Assembly (NCBI RefSeq): GCF_001522545.3
Contig: NC_031797.1
Coordinates: forward strand, 328,644 to 392,643
Direction: 5' to 3'
Length of the DNA stretch: 64,000 nt
From: Parus major
Lineage: Eukaryota > Chordata > Aves > Passeriformes > Paridae
Shown: in pieces, positions 23,576-37,700 of the stretch
Numbering within the stretch: the first letter of the stretch is position 1
Layout of the letters: each line of letters starts with the position of its first letter
Position numbers and translations under genes: made by a program
The notes under the pieces: model-generated
The model's input: the letters and a program-made list of their open reading frames with translations, nothing else
What the model was told of the DNA's origin: nothing
The model's database searches: none

Positions 23576-23982
23576 CCCCAGGTCTAGTGTAGGGGTATAC
23601 CAAATTGCCCCTTGTTCCAGGGCCAAACAGAGTATTACTGAGCAGGAGACAAACCTGGCAGCTGCAGGTCTTTACTGGCATGGCTAAGTGTGGCTGTGTG
23701 TCCTGTGTATGCAACATCTTCATCTTGGCAATGGCACCCACATGGGTCTCCTTCATCACACATCCACCTGTAAGGTGCAGCCAGCCAAGTTTACCTCCTG
23801 ATGATTCAAGAAATAGAAAAGACACCAGACAATTAAACCTTTAAAAGTAATTTATAAAGAACATTTACATTCAGTAGTACAAAATGATATATAACTATCC
23901 CTCCTGAGCACACCACCTGCAGAGAGGTTAGACCATATGCTCAATTCACAGGGTACAGAACATGTGCTTCCAACTTCCAATT

Positions 23983-24122
23983 ATCACAGAATTACAGAAT
24001 ATTATGAATTGGAAAGGACCCACAAGGATCATCAAGTCCAACTCTTAAGCAAATGGCCCATACAGGGATCAAACCCACAACCTTGGCATTATTAACACCA
24101 TGCTCTCAAAAGCTGAACTAAG
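23983..24122 (-). mobile_element. tRNA-Ile-derived SINE with CR1-like tail (TguSINE1-like)
   Basis: On the minus strand a tRNA-Ile-like head comes first: TTAGTTCAGCTTTTGAGAGC (A-box region), an anticodon loop with TTAATAATG (AAT anticodon) and GGTTGTGGGTTTGATCC (B box). A CR1-type 3' tail follows, TTGGACTTGATGATCCTTGT then TTCTGTAATTCTGTGAT. Head plus tail is the structure described for the zebra finch SINE. Mutations in the A box and in the D and anticodon stems rule out a functional tRNA gene. Confidence 0.78.
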
Positions 24123-25736
24123 GTTCCAGAGATGGACTATCCTCAGCAAATCAAGATTTAAATGACAATGCAGGAGCTTCCTCCCACAGCATGTTGCCCT
24201 GGCATCATGCATGCTGAAACCACTTTTTCCCTTCAGAAGTTATCCAATTCGAGTTTAGAAATCCAATTATCCAAATACGTATTTTGACTGAAACAGGAGA
24301 TGAGCATACACAAGCTCAGATCAAAGCTTCTCAGTCACATCTCAGGTGACCTGAGTAGAGTGATGATAATCCTCTTGTCTTTCTGTGCTGTAACTTGCTT
24401 TATAATTTAAACATATGCAACACCTCCTCAAATATGGCATTTCCTTGGTCCATGTCCCATCCCTGCCCAGTTAGCACTCAGTACATAAAGAGAAGTGTCT
24501 GCATGGCCTCAGCAGTCTAAGTCCCTGCACTCATTACAGTGAATCTGTTAATACTTTGGTATCATAGATTAAGTGACCCATAAAACAGAAATTCACGTAA
24601 CAATAGTTTAAATGTTTTAAGGGATTGCACTATCCAAAAATCTAAGCCTACACATGATACAAGAAATGACAACTAAACAAACTGAATCAGCACTACATCA
24701 TGATTTCATGGACCACTGCATTATACTTACTATTCTTGACACCTAGGCTAAGGCCCTAGAGTTAGAAGGCCATGCTAAAGCATTATTCCATAAGGTTCAG
24801 CAGATTTTCTCTGGACCCTTCTTCCTCTGAGAGCAGGGGAAATGTATCCCCTTCTTGGCACAAGCTGACTGTGTAAACATTTCCCACTGTGCCAGTCACA
24901 CTAAGTGAAAACATGAGCCCTTTAATCAGTGCTGTCTGCTAGACTACATAGTTCCTTGTCACCTCCCTTCTCCTGACTACTTCCTTCCAAGACAGGTTTA
25001 GAGGATTACCTGACAGCAGAGAAACAGCTGTCTGGATATTTTAGCTCTTCCAATGTGATTTGGGTGGGTACTCCTCCAGCCTGGGCTTTAGAGTTCCCTC
25101 CTTAGGGGCAACAGTAGGGACTGAGATCCATACCATTACAAAACTGGTTACTGGGACAAAGACCAGTAATATTCTGCTCCTTTGAGAAAAACATGTTTTA
25201 TCTTATGCCTTTCCAAAGCTTTCATTTCACTATGCTCAGTTTTAATTTTTTAAGTGTACACAGGGCATCTGTTTTCTCAGAAGAGGTATCCCAGTTGTAA
25301 GATTTGTCACTTGTCAGCCATAATAATTACTGGCAATAGGCTAGGTTCTCCAGAGGGTGATCCAGGCTAAACAGATTCCTATCAAACATTAGGTGGGTAA
25401 AACTTAACACTGCCAAGTTTATCCACCTTTTTATTTTTAAAGCATTTTTCAAGATTAATACATTTGACAATTATGGTACAGTCTTAATACAAGTCAAACC
25501 ACTTTGATCCCTTGCTATCTGTTTTGAGGCTATAACCTATAGTAAGCTTTTACTGAAGAAAGACAAAGATCTTCCTTCAAATATCACTGACTATAAACAC
25601 TTCATTTTATGGGAAGCAGGAATTCAGCTACAATACTGCAATTGCACTCCAATTTATCTACACAGTGAGCAAGACTGTTTCTACAGATGGTGGCCTGGGT
25701 TCACTGGAGGCCAGACCAGCAGCATATGGACAGCAG
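24123..25736 (-). other. 3' UTR / 3' flank of the intact ceramide synthase gene
   Basis: Directly downstream of the CERS4 stop codon (25737-25739). No coding exon is visible. Minus-strand AATAAA at 25430-25435, about 300 bases after the stop, is a candidate poly(A) signal. The rest is AT-rich and unremarkable. Confidence 0.5.
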
Positions 25737-28700
25737 CTATCTTTCCTTGGCATGGCCATTGGCAAGGTGGGCTCTGTTGTCCAGAGGCTCAGACCCATTC
25801 CTCTGGATGTAACCATTGCTTGTGACGTTACTGAAATACATGATACCATTTTTCTCCTTTTCTTCTATTTTATCTCTTTCTTCATCCTTGTCACTTTCTT
25901 CTGTGTCACTTCTCATGTCCTTTTCCATCTACAAAAACAGGTAAGTGAGAAGCCAGAAAAACACAGCAGTTGCACAAGCAGCAGTGATGGCTGAGCCACA
26001 GGTTGATCATGCACCTGCTGCCTCAGCTACTCACCCTCAGCAAAGTCCTGCTCTGTCCCCTCAGCTTTTACATTATGCTTGGGAACAGATTCTCCCTGCC
26101 TCTCATTTCAGTCTCGCTGCAATCTCATCTCTGATCCTGATACACACTAGGAATTAGAGGCTAATTCCTGAAGCAGAGCAGAACCACAAATGCCCAGGAC
26201 TGAGGACAACTGTGTAAGGCTGAGGAGATCCACATTGCTGCCCTGGTCATCAGCATGTGGGAGAAGGATGGGGGAGGCAGTTAATCAAGCTCTTTTACAC
26301 ATTCCAAAAGGGTCAAGGAGCTAGCTTCTGCTTATATGGCCTGGGTGGCTGCAGGCTGACAACACTGCTTGGGACAGGCTGGAAACACATGCTTCCCAAA
26401 GGCTCAACAAAAAGCCACTCCACTCTGACTACATTCAGTTTTATGGTCAGGCTTTTCCTCTTGCTGTTTTTACTGAGACACCTGCAATCCACTTTTGTAA
26501 GTATTTAATTAATTGCCTTAAAAGGAAGGCAAGAAAGAAGTAATGGGATAAAATGACAGTTTAGAAAAAAGCAGCTTAGCACTTCCAGGCTTCTCAGGCT
26601 GTCTTTACTCTGCCACATAAGATGCCAATACTGGGGACAAATTCAGTGTCACACTCCTTGTTGGAAAGAGGTGAAGCTGCAAACCCCTTCTGAGATCTGA
26701 ACTTTAGAAACTGCTCAGGGGCAAATCAGGTGCTGCCCAGAAATTCAGTCTCTATTTACGGCTGTCCATTCTTCTTGAGATCTTCCAGATCCTATTGAGA
26801 ACTTTGTTTGGGGTCTTTCCAGAGATCGCTACCATCAGATGCAGACAGGATTTGTTTAAGTCTAAACTTGCACTGAATTCAATCTGCCTTCAAGGACAAT
26901 GTGGGTGGGAGATGCTATCTGCTGTGAACAACCTGCACCTCAGATCACTCTGGAACTTAACAGATCAGGAAATAGGCAGGAGTTGGGATCTGTAGCATAA
27001 GGACAAATTGTAGTCAATATTTCTAAATATATCCAGAGAATGTGGCTGAGGCTTTACATCTGGCAAGATTTCCAAAGGAACTATAAAGCTGCTCCCACTA
27101 CGAGGGAATAAAACTTGTACTTCAGGATCAAGCCTGACTTCTGATTACCTGAGATTAAGGGAACATCATGTGAGAACGTGGTAGATTATCCTGTAGCCAG
27201 AAGGGAAAGCTGTGGAGACCAGAAAGGCCAGCAAGAACAACATGAACTGATTACAGCAGGAGTTTCATGGCTCTCAAAGAGAGAATGTCCTGTATTCTTG
27301 CTGATACTGCTTTGGGCTACTAAATACTAATGTAATTGAAACAGATCTGTTCAAGACAATTCTTTTTTGATTTTTACTGCTCAGTACAGAAATTTCTCAA
27401 ATATATTTTTATATCAAATTTGGCAAATTGATTTTAGATAAAATAGGAAAAATTCTGGATATGCTTCAGGATTTTCCTTCTTGATGGTTCTTTTCTTTCT
27501 AATAATGCTATTTATTTCCTCATCATTTTACACTACAGTAACTGCAGTGGTAATTCTAAAAACTAGGAAAACAATAAAAGTCTGTCTTCAGTTGTGTCTT
27601 CATTTCCGGCCCTGTTTCCTGATCTGCACAATTTGCTCTGTGCTACCTTAAGAGAAGGCAGATAAAGAAAATAGGAACAATACAGATAAAGAGGAGCCTT
27701 TAATGCTTGCTCTCAGCTCTTGTAAGACAGAATTCCTCAGTTGGATACTAATAAACAAATCATCCTGGGTTCTGAGGTCAGTTCCCACGAGGCACTGACT
27801 GGTCACCTTTGGACTGTGTCCTTGGCATGTGGCCAGTCATGGCTTTGATTTTTGGAAGAATTTCATGCTGAGCAGCAGTTTGGACTCATAGCAAATACTA
27901 CAGGCCAGAAAGAGTGGGATGTGGGATGCATTTCATTTCAGTTTATACAGCTGGAGCTCAGATACTCATCTCTGGTTGCTCTGTGCCTGCTGAGCAGCAC
28001 TGCCAGGTGCAGTAAGGAATGGATCATAATTTGGGCACACCTGTTGCCCTCCACTGCTGCAAGAAGAGCCCAGGCAGCTGGTTTAGACAGAAATACCTAC
28101 TGTGTGAAATCTACAGCACCATAACACAAATGTAATTGAAAATTCTGTACAATAAGGGAAAAAATTCAGCACTGACCTCACCAGTCATGACAATTTTTCC
28201 TTCCTTCATTTCTTGGACTTACTACAAATGCAAATCACACTGCACAAAGTGTTGGGATTTTTACTCAGATGTCACTGGCTTTGTTCACAGACCTGTCTCC
28301 TGGAGTCCAATCCATCCAATTGTTGAATATAAGCATCAGAAGTACATCCAATATTGTAGTGACTCATAAAATTTTTTTGGTCAACCTTCCCTAGTATTAC
28401 TGGGTTTCCTTCCACCTCTCTGTTGGTAACATACATGTATAATTTCACTAGAACAGTAAGGAACCCATGCCAGAAGGACCCCTGTACTGTCAAGCAGTCT
28501 AGGTGGACCCTCCCTCCCTGTGTGATGTAAAAGATGCTTCAAACTGATGCATACCGTGCCCTGCAGGATGAACTTGTAGACCATGTGAATAATCAGGCAC
28601 GACCAGAAGACATGGAGCAGCTGTAGAATTATCAGGAGAACATTCACAAAGTAGTATCCAAAGAAGGGTTGGAATATCTCCATTGAGTAATAGTAGGTGT

Positions 28701-31700
28701 TATAAAGCACTCTGCAAAACAGAGGAGATTGCAGTGGAGGGAAAGCATCTTGTTAATAGGGCCACAATTAAGCCCCAGAAATTTGTAGTCACAGAGGAAG
28801 TTTCACATCAGCCCTCCCATCTTTGCCTATCACATGTCAGCTATCTGTTCCCCACCCAAAGTGCACAGGATGGAGCCACTGGCCCAGGGCTCCTCCTCTG
28901 CAGCACCTTGCAGGGCTTCAGGTCTGCTCTATAAACTCCAAGGCAGAGCAGCCCGGTTCACCCCAAGTTCAACAGCCATATGGCACTCCAGCCCATGCAA
29001 AGAGCAGGAAAACATGCTCCACAACCAAAAAACAAAGGCTGCAGCACCCAGCTAATCGTCCCATCTCTCAGAAAGCTGCTTTTCTGTCTCCTCACTGTAG
29101 CAGACTCACGTGTAGGGGTAAATGAGCAGACGGCTGATCAGGAAAACAGCTGAGAAGATCATAAAGAGGCTGTCACAAGTTTTTTTCCACTTCATGTAAT
29201 TGAATATCTTAGTTGGCTGGAAGAAGAAAGAACAATGAAACAGCAGCCAAGACAGCATCTGCACACACTCCAGGGGGTTAATGAGACAGGTATGACACAA
29301 CCTGCATGCCACAGCTCTGCCCAGCTCTCGGCTGGATCTGTGGAATACCCCAGTGCTTGGCCCATGTTGTGTTAGATAGAAGGACATTCTGTGACTGAAG
29401 AGCACCATTGCTGATTAGGCTCTACCTGGCTCACCTCTAGAAAGCAATCAGAAGCATCATGAATCACCATCACCAGTGTCCCAATGCGGATGTAGTTGGC
29501 ACAGTATGAAAAACTTATCAGGAAGATGGTTGCAGCATGATGGACTATCTGCTCCTTGAAATCCTGATGAGAAGGAGAACAGCAGAGAATAAAATACATA
29601 ATGCACCTCCTGCCCCAGTCCAAACATGGTTCCTGCAGGTGATGGTATCTCTCTATCTAGTGACTAAGAAACCTCCCACTACAATGTCTCACCCATGTAA
29701 TTCTTTTACCAAATGCATTCTAGAAATGTAGGCAACCAAGAGACCCAGGAATGAAGAGCTCATGGTGTAAACTGAGGATCTCACAACAAAGAACATTCTT
29801 TTCCTCCACCAGCCATGGCCTAATGCTGCATCCTGTCTGTTGGGACACTGGCACCAGGAACGCAAGCAGCTTTACTGGCAGAGAACCACCTCTTTTCCTG
29901 TATCTAGGAAGTAGCCTAAAAGAGTTACAGAAGAGCAATTTCTGTATTTGGATTTTAAGTTTGGATTGAGAATTCTGCAGTACTTTGCACCTTTCTAAGT
30001 CAGGGTTGGTATAATTCACTTCCCAGAGTAGAGAAAGTCAGTGACTGGGAATAAAACTTCCTGTGAATGAGCATGGAGAGAGTCACACAAAACCTTGACT
30101 AGTACTATACATATGCTCTTAGAGATCACTCTCCTAAAGTGTTCAGCTTGTATCCTGTTTGCACTTGATTCTTCCTGAGGCTGCCACTCACCTTCCTCTT
30201 GACGTCAAAGGGCAAGGTGAAGACCAGAGACCAGTAGAAGGAGAGCTCCAGCATGTAGTACCAGAACAGAGAGGGTTGGAGAGGCTGTGAGAGAGGCAGA
30301 GACAGGGAAATACCCATCAGATAAATTAGTGCAAGGGCTGCAAGTGGAAACTCCTTTCAAGGCAAAAGACAACTGTAGTGGGTTGATGCTGACTGGATGC
30401 CAGACAGCCACCAAAGCCGCTCTGTCACTCCCCTCCACAGCTGGACAGAGAACAGAAAATATAACAAAGGGTTCATGAGTTGGGATAAGGACTGGGACAG
30501 GTTGCTCAGTCATGGGCAAAACAGATTCTGATTAGAGATATGAATTAAGTTCATTGCTAACAAAATCAGAGCACAATCATGAGAAATTAAATAAACCCTT
30601 AGAAACACCTTCCCCCCTGCCCCTCCCTCCTTCCCAGCTCAACCTCAGTCAGGTTATGGTCAGTTCATCACCCATGGCTTCTCCTCCTGTTCAGGGAGAG
30701 GAATGGGTTTCCCTGCTGCACTGTGGGGCCCCTCCTCACAGTTTTTCATGAACTTCTCCAATGTAAGCCCATCCCAGGCAACAGCTTTTGTGAACTGGCA
30801 AAATATAAGTTCATCCCATGGAAAACAGTCCTTCCCAAACTGCTGCAGTGTGGGTCACTCTTCCATGGGGTGCAGTCCTTCAAGGACAGGCTGCTCCAGC
30901 ACACGAGCAGGACTCCTCTCTCCATGGGTCTCCCATGGAGTCACAGCCTCCCTCCCCGGCATCCCCCTGCTCTGGTGTGGGAACCTCCTCCATGGGCTGT
31001 GAATGGATCTTTGCATCCTCTGTGGATCCCCATGGGCTGTGTGTGGATCTGTGCATCCCCCATGGATCCCCATGGGCTGTGGGTGGATCTGTCCATCCCC
31101 CATGGATCCCCATGGGCTGTGGGTGGATCTCTGCATCCCCCATGGATCCCCATGGGCTGTGAATGGATCTGTGCATCCCCCATGGATCCCCATGGGCTGT
31201 GGGTGGATCTGTGCATCCCCCACGGATCCCCATGGGCTGCAAGGGCACAGCTGCTTCACCATGGTCATCACCATGGCTGCAGAGGAATCTCAGCTCCAGT
31301 GCCTGGAGCACCTCCTGCCACTCCTCCTTCACTGACTTTGGTGTCTGCAGAGTTCTCCTCTCCCATGTTCTCAGCCTGCTCTTCTCTGGCTACAAATACA
31401 ACTGTGCAATAACTTTTTATACTTTTTCTTTCTTTTTAAATCTGTTATCACAGAGGTCCTACCACTATTTCTAATTGGCCCAGCCTTGGCCAGCAGCACA
31501 TTCAACCTTGAAGCCACCAGGGACTGGCTCTGCTGGACATGGAGGAAAATTCTGGCAACTTCTTACAAAAGCCACCTCTGTAGCCTCCTGCTACCAAAAT
31601 CAGGCTGTTAGATCCCAATACAACAACCAAATCAATAAAGCTGGCTTCTGCAGCTACAGGGGAAAAGTATTTCAACTGAATAACACACTCACTCACTAAA

Positions 31701-34700
31701 TGTCATCTGTGCCAAGATGAAACCAAACAGCAGGCGAAATTCCACTTTACCATAGCATGTCAAACATTTAGGGAGCCACCATGAAGATCCTGAATAATTT
31801 TAGGATTTCTCCAGCACTATTCAGATTTCTGAGCAGACAGTACAGAGTTTTAAAAACTACATAAACCAATTCATTATTGTGGAAAAAGAGTAGCTGAATA
31901 AATCATTCTGTTTTTAGGCTTGAGGATGCTTCAGATACCCTGTACTCTGACACAGATTTTCCAGTTTAATCAAACTGGGGGAAAATCCAACCGCAGCAGG
32001 AAATGTAATTCACATTATTTTGGGTAAATTATCTGGGCTTTTACAGCTGGGAAACTGAAAGCTTAGACCCACTCAGCAAGATCTTGTTATTTAACAAGCA
32101 ATTTTTGCTGTTGTGGCACAATAAGATCTTAAACCTAAATCTATTTGATGAATAATTACTATGACTAAAGGGACTTTGCGACCATTTCCAAAGGAACATG
32201 AAGTATTGTGCTCCCAAATACCAACTGGTTATTTATGGCCTTCATAAATTTCAGTTTGTTTTCCTTTGTAGCACCAGCATCTGGCCACAAAAGGAAACAC
32301 AGCTGGTTGCCCTGGGGCTTCCAGGGAGGATATGAACATCTCCCTAGCTGGTATGTGCTGGTCACACTCCAGGTTATCCAAACAGGAGCTCTGGATCAGA
32401 AGCTGTTTTTTTCCCCCCCAAACACAGACTGTCTGGGAGAACTGGTATTCCTTTTGTCATTGTCTGTAGCACAAGGCATGGTTTGTTTAGTAGAAATTGT
32501 AATTAATACATTTGCTGTTCCTGCTAATACACAGGTTTGTCCTTGCCTTACTCTTTGCCAGCGAGACATGACAAGCCCTGGTTTTGGTCTTTTCTGGTTG
32601 TTACAAATGTTGGAAAATGGGTGTGTGTTGGATTTACAAGGAAAGGTTTTGGTAGCAGGGTGGAGGCAGGGGTGGCTTCTGTGAGATGCCAGAAGCTGCC
32701 CCCTGTCCAAAAGAGCCAGTTCCAGACACCTCCACTGGCTCCATGAGCGATAGTGGCAGCACCTTGAGGACAATGTATTTAAGAATGGAAAAAAACTGCT
32801 GGGTAAGAGTGGTGTGGAGAGAGGAGAGTATGAGATACAACTCTGTAGACCCTCAGGTCAGTGCAGGAGGAGGAGGAGCTCCTGGTGCTGGAGCAGAGAT
32901 TTCCCAGCTGCCCATGGTGATACAGGCTGTGCCCCTGCAGCCCATGGAGGTCCACAGGGAGCAGAAATCCACCTGCAGTCCCTGGAGAACCCCTGATTAG
33001 AGCAGGGGGATGTGGCCTAAGGAAGCTCTGAGCCTGTGGAGACCCTGTGCTGGGGCAGGCTTCTGGCAGCACCTGTGGTGGACCATGATGGGGCAGGCCA
33101 TTCCTAGAGGACTGCATGCTGTGGAAAGGACTCACAGTGGAGAGGTTCATGGAGAGCTGTCTCCCACTGGAGAACCTTGCTGCCAGAGCAGGGGAAGAGC
33201 TGGAGCAGGAAGAAGGAGCAGCAGAGACAAGGTGTGATGAACTGTCCACAACCCCCATTCCACATCCCACAGCACCACTGCAGGACAGGAGGTGGAGAAT
33301 GTTGGAGTCAAGTTAAGCCCAGAAAGAAGGGAGGGGTGTGGGAAGATGTTTTTAAGATTTGGGTTTATTTCTTATTGAACTACTTTTATTTGATTAACAG
33401 TAAATTAATATTTCCCGAAGTCAAGACTGTTTTGCCTGTGTAACCAGGGAGTACTCTCTCCCTGTCCTTATCTCAACCCATGAATCTTTTGCTGTATTTT
33501 CTCTCCCTCTTGTCAATGTAAGACACACTCTGCAAGTGTACAGAGCAGGAGACAGAGGACCCAAGTGATCCCTTCAGTCTTACATTCCTATTCAAGCCCC
33601 ACTTGTTTGTATGGTTTAATTTTTATATAAAACTACAGATTTACCCCTAAAATTTTTGCCTTCCAGCAATACTGGATTGTGCAGAGACTTGTCTTGAAAG
33701 GCACTGCCTCACTCTTTAGTCATTTGTCCCGTTACATTTCCTGTGGCTCACACTGTTAGAACTGGGCATTACTTTTCCCTTTATGGGTTTGCAACCTCCA
33801 CATACAGTCAAGGGGTCTTGCTCTAGCTTTGATTGTCAGACAAAAAACCCTGAAACATAAGACTTGACTTTCTCTTGGTAGTGACAAAATGCTTTGCCAA
33901 TTCATCTTGTCTTGCATCTAGATGATACCAGATACAAAGATGTTCTTTCCAGATGAGTGTCTGGCTTTGAATTCATATGTCTTCTGTGTCTGAATTTAAT
34001 TCAGTGTCCTCTTTTTGTCACTAATATAATCTGATTTTCAAAAAAACCAGAAACACAATACAACATTTTTAACAAATTTTTCTTCTTGTGTGACTCACCT
34101 GTTGTGGATATCCTGTCCAGCACTCTCGGTGGTCCCAAAGCCAAGGCTTCTGCAACAAAAATGCAACATGTATGTGAGAATATCTGTTGCTAAAGAACAT
34201 GAAATGATTCATACGACCACCCTCAGTGTCAGAACAAAAACCTGTCACTTTATTCTCCGACTCCAGTATTTATAGATTCTCGACAATGACCAGGGATTGG
34301 ATAATTAAGCCACCACCTTCCCAAGCACACTGGTCATGTGAAACGTCCATCAAAAGACATTTCTTAGAAGGAATGTGATAAACAACTTATGTTTACAGGA
34401 CTTTCTGGGAAAGTAACTAAAACTATGAAAACATTATTGGAAGGCTTAATTTTCAGGGCGACAAATATCAGAGGACTTCTTTCCTTATAAATTGTCTAAT
34501 TCCTTTAGTTACTGCTATAGACTTTGTTGTGTTTTATTACAGGCAGAGCTGGTCTCACTGTCTGGACTCAAACCGTCAAGAGATTTCCACTACAAGGACT
34601 TGCATCTATTTGTGACATTTCCAAATTTTGGCTATTTGCCTAAAATATCACACACTATTTAGCTGTCCCAAACAAAACAGCTCAGAGAAGATCTCTCCCA

Positions 34701-37700
34701 ATTTTCTGCAGTCTTCTACAAGCTTGATGATGGTGTTTTGAGCACTTAAAAATAATCTTACAAGTATTTAATTAGGAATATCTGTGATTTAGACAATAAC
34801 ACTTAAATGTGGATAGAAGGCTGAAAACTGGTGCATAAGGTATTTTTTTTCCTCTAACAGTGAAAGTTATGCTGCAGTTTAAGTAACAAACCTCTGAAAA
34901 GATCCTACTCTGTTCAATAGAAAATTTGTAGTTTAGAACTTGGCGGTTCTGAAACTTTCATAGAAACATGGCAACTAAAGTCCCCCAGAGTCCTCCCTGC
35001 ATAGAGCACGCTCTGCCCAGAGCTGTGCCCAGACTGGGTCAGAGCTCACAGAACACAGCAATGCCTCACACCCACGAGGATAATTTGCTCTAAGTTCTAT
35101 AGGGTTTAAGGTATCAGAGCTGAGGCATTTCTTCTCACTGACCACTGCTGGTTTGTGGTGATACAGAGGGGAAGTGGGAGGCAGTGGTTTTAGCTGCAGT
35201 GGTAACTTGGAACAGACACAGTCCCTGCTGACTGGGAATGAGGTGGGGAGTAGAATTTACAGCAAATACATGTGCAGAACTAGGAGAGATATGTGATATA
35301 GAATCAGAAAAGATAAAGCAAAAACTATGAAACAACTATCTAAGCTAAACAATTATCTAAGCTAGAAAGGAACTCCAGATCCTTGAATTTCATCATTCCT
35401 CTACTCTCAGCAAATACAGCTGATTTCTGGTGGTCTACTGGAAGATAACCTTCCTTTGTTACAGGCTGTTTCACTGACTCACAGGTAGAGATTTTTGCTA
35501 TCAGTCCAAAACTATTAATACAGAATTTAAACATTTGCTTTTTTCCTAAAGAAATTAGTTTCACAAAAACAAATGCAAGTTAAAAAGCTACTCAGGTTAC
35601 AAAGTTAGCATGTTAAAGTCAGGAAATCTCACATGTATATATGCCATGTCATGTTAGTTCTTTGTCCTTCTTTTTAAAGCAGTCATTTTAGTGCACTTTA
35701 GGTAACAGAATAATATATTTGCTACAGGATCTAGAGGTGCTGTCTGTAGGATGGATGTCTCCCTTTTTTGTGAAAATTTTAAGATGTGTGTTGAATAAAG
35801 ACATGACTCACAAAAAGTAAAAATGGTATTTCTTCCATATAATGGACAGAAAACATGCTGAAGAATATGATTTTGCCCCTTGTTGCCACAGGGCTCTTGT
35901 ACAATGCTAAGCAGGTCATTCAGACTAAATTTCAATAGCTGGTCTCAAAGAACAGCCTTCTGTCCTTCTGTTTTGATGTACAAATCCACAGAACACTGAA
36001 GCTGGGATCTAGATACCTTCACTCCTCAGCCAGCTCATCCTGTAATTGTCATACTTTTGAGTACCTTAAAATCTGACTTGAAAGTCTGTGTAAGTTCAAA
36101 AGGCCTTCACTTGTTACTATGAGAGGTCACAAGGAGAGTTTGTGCCTGCTGCCTTGGCATGTGCATATTTTCAATCACTTAACTCATCAGATGGTACCAG
36201 AAGACTTTGCAGAGCTCACCTAGGGAACCAGACACAGCTGAAGAGTCAACGGAACCTTTAAAACAGAGGCAACAGATGGCCAGTGCCCCTAGTCCCAGCT
36301 CAGTGACCACAGCTCAGGAACTAGAGCATGCCCATGGCTCCTATGACCATTTCTGCCTGGTTTGGCAGTTCAAACTGTATCAAGAGAACTCACTATTTAT
36401 CAAATTGGAGAAAAGGCCGAGGCATGAGCCTGAACCAATCACACCCTGGGTAAGGAAAAGAAAATTAGAAGATAAAATTATTAAATTGCAGTCTGTGCTC
36501 CAAAGGAAACCCAGTTTCTTTACCTTAAAGAGGTATTGGATACAACACACAAACAAGCCCTGCAGCTTCCAGGTTAGATAAGTGTTCTGTCTCTTAACCT
36601 TTAGAAATTTACTTTTACACAATCCCAAATGCCTTTTCCTTTGCCAGAATAAGAGGAAACATCTTAGTTCTGGAGTCCTTAAAATATGCATGGTCCAGTA
36701 TGTCTGGTCTCCTAAGTGTGCTATGCAGGGGATACACACCAACCTGTATGGAAAACCTCTAGAAGAAGATCTGAAAAGGCATGTTCGACAACAAAATCTG
36801 CCATTCTTGCAGGCATTGGCTGGGTAGAACAGCAGGTGACTGCGTGTGTACTCACATCATACAGGACAGCGAGTCCAGTGAAGAAAGAAACGATGTAAAA
36901 TGTAAATCTCCAGCTACAAACAAACAAAACGAAGGACATTAGAATCCCATTCATTAACCCCTGAGCTGCAAATCTGTGAATCCTCACACTAATTCAAAGA
37001 ATAACACCCTTAAGGCAAAGACACATGTTAGTATGTTCAAGGTTTGACCAAAACAGTAACAGCACATTTCACTGACTTCACAAAGAGCAATTCCTTTTCT
37101 GTAGATAATAGCAGAAGACACAAGAATCTTGCTCACTAAAATCCCAAAGAGATCCCAAAACTTCCCAGCAGTAGCAGATGCATTTGTTAAAGTGAAACAA
37201 TGCCAATCTCTCTCCTAGGCCTTTAGAGATCCAGCATGATAAATTTGTTATCATGTACAGTAACTAATTACTGTCACATTTGGCCCAGTGAGGAGACAAT
37301 AATGATTTACTGTGGAGGCTCTGGAGCCAAAGGCAGTGATGCTGTGGAAGGAGGCCTCTAAGGTTTGAACTTAGAGCATAAAAGGAAGGTTTCCCCCACA
37401 TTAAGACTGTAGGAAAAAGCTTTTCCCATAGTTCTTTGCACCACCATGTTACTGCACCCCAGTTCAATGTACCCAGTTGGCCTGCGGGCTGTCCCTCCCC
37501 TTTTTACCTCATATGTCCTTTCCCTAGAAAATTCTTCCTTCCCAGCTTCGCCATTGGCCGCAGTTTGCTGCAATGCCCCTCCCCTGTGATCCCCTTGGCT
37601 CTCCCTGTCCCTGACCCCGCCTATGCACCACTTTATCCTGTTCCTATTGGACCCTGACCCTTGGATCCACCCCCTCCAGCTCAGATATATTCCTGGAGCC

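Noticed and set aside
24060..24122. Possible tRNA-Ile gene
   Set aside because: A-box and stems are degraded and the segment is joined to a CR1-like tail, so it is a SINE head.
30723..31412. 229-residue frame with repeated HGSPWAV-type units, and mirror frames on the minus strand
   Set aside because: Produced by the 40-bp minisatellite inside an ERVL-type LTR; no start context or conservation expected.
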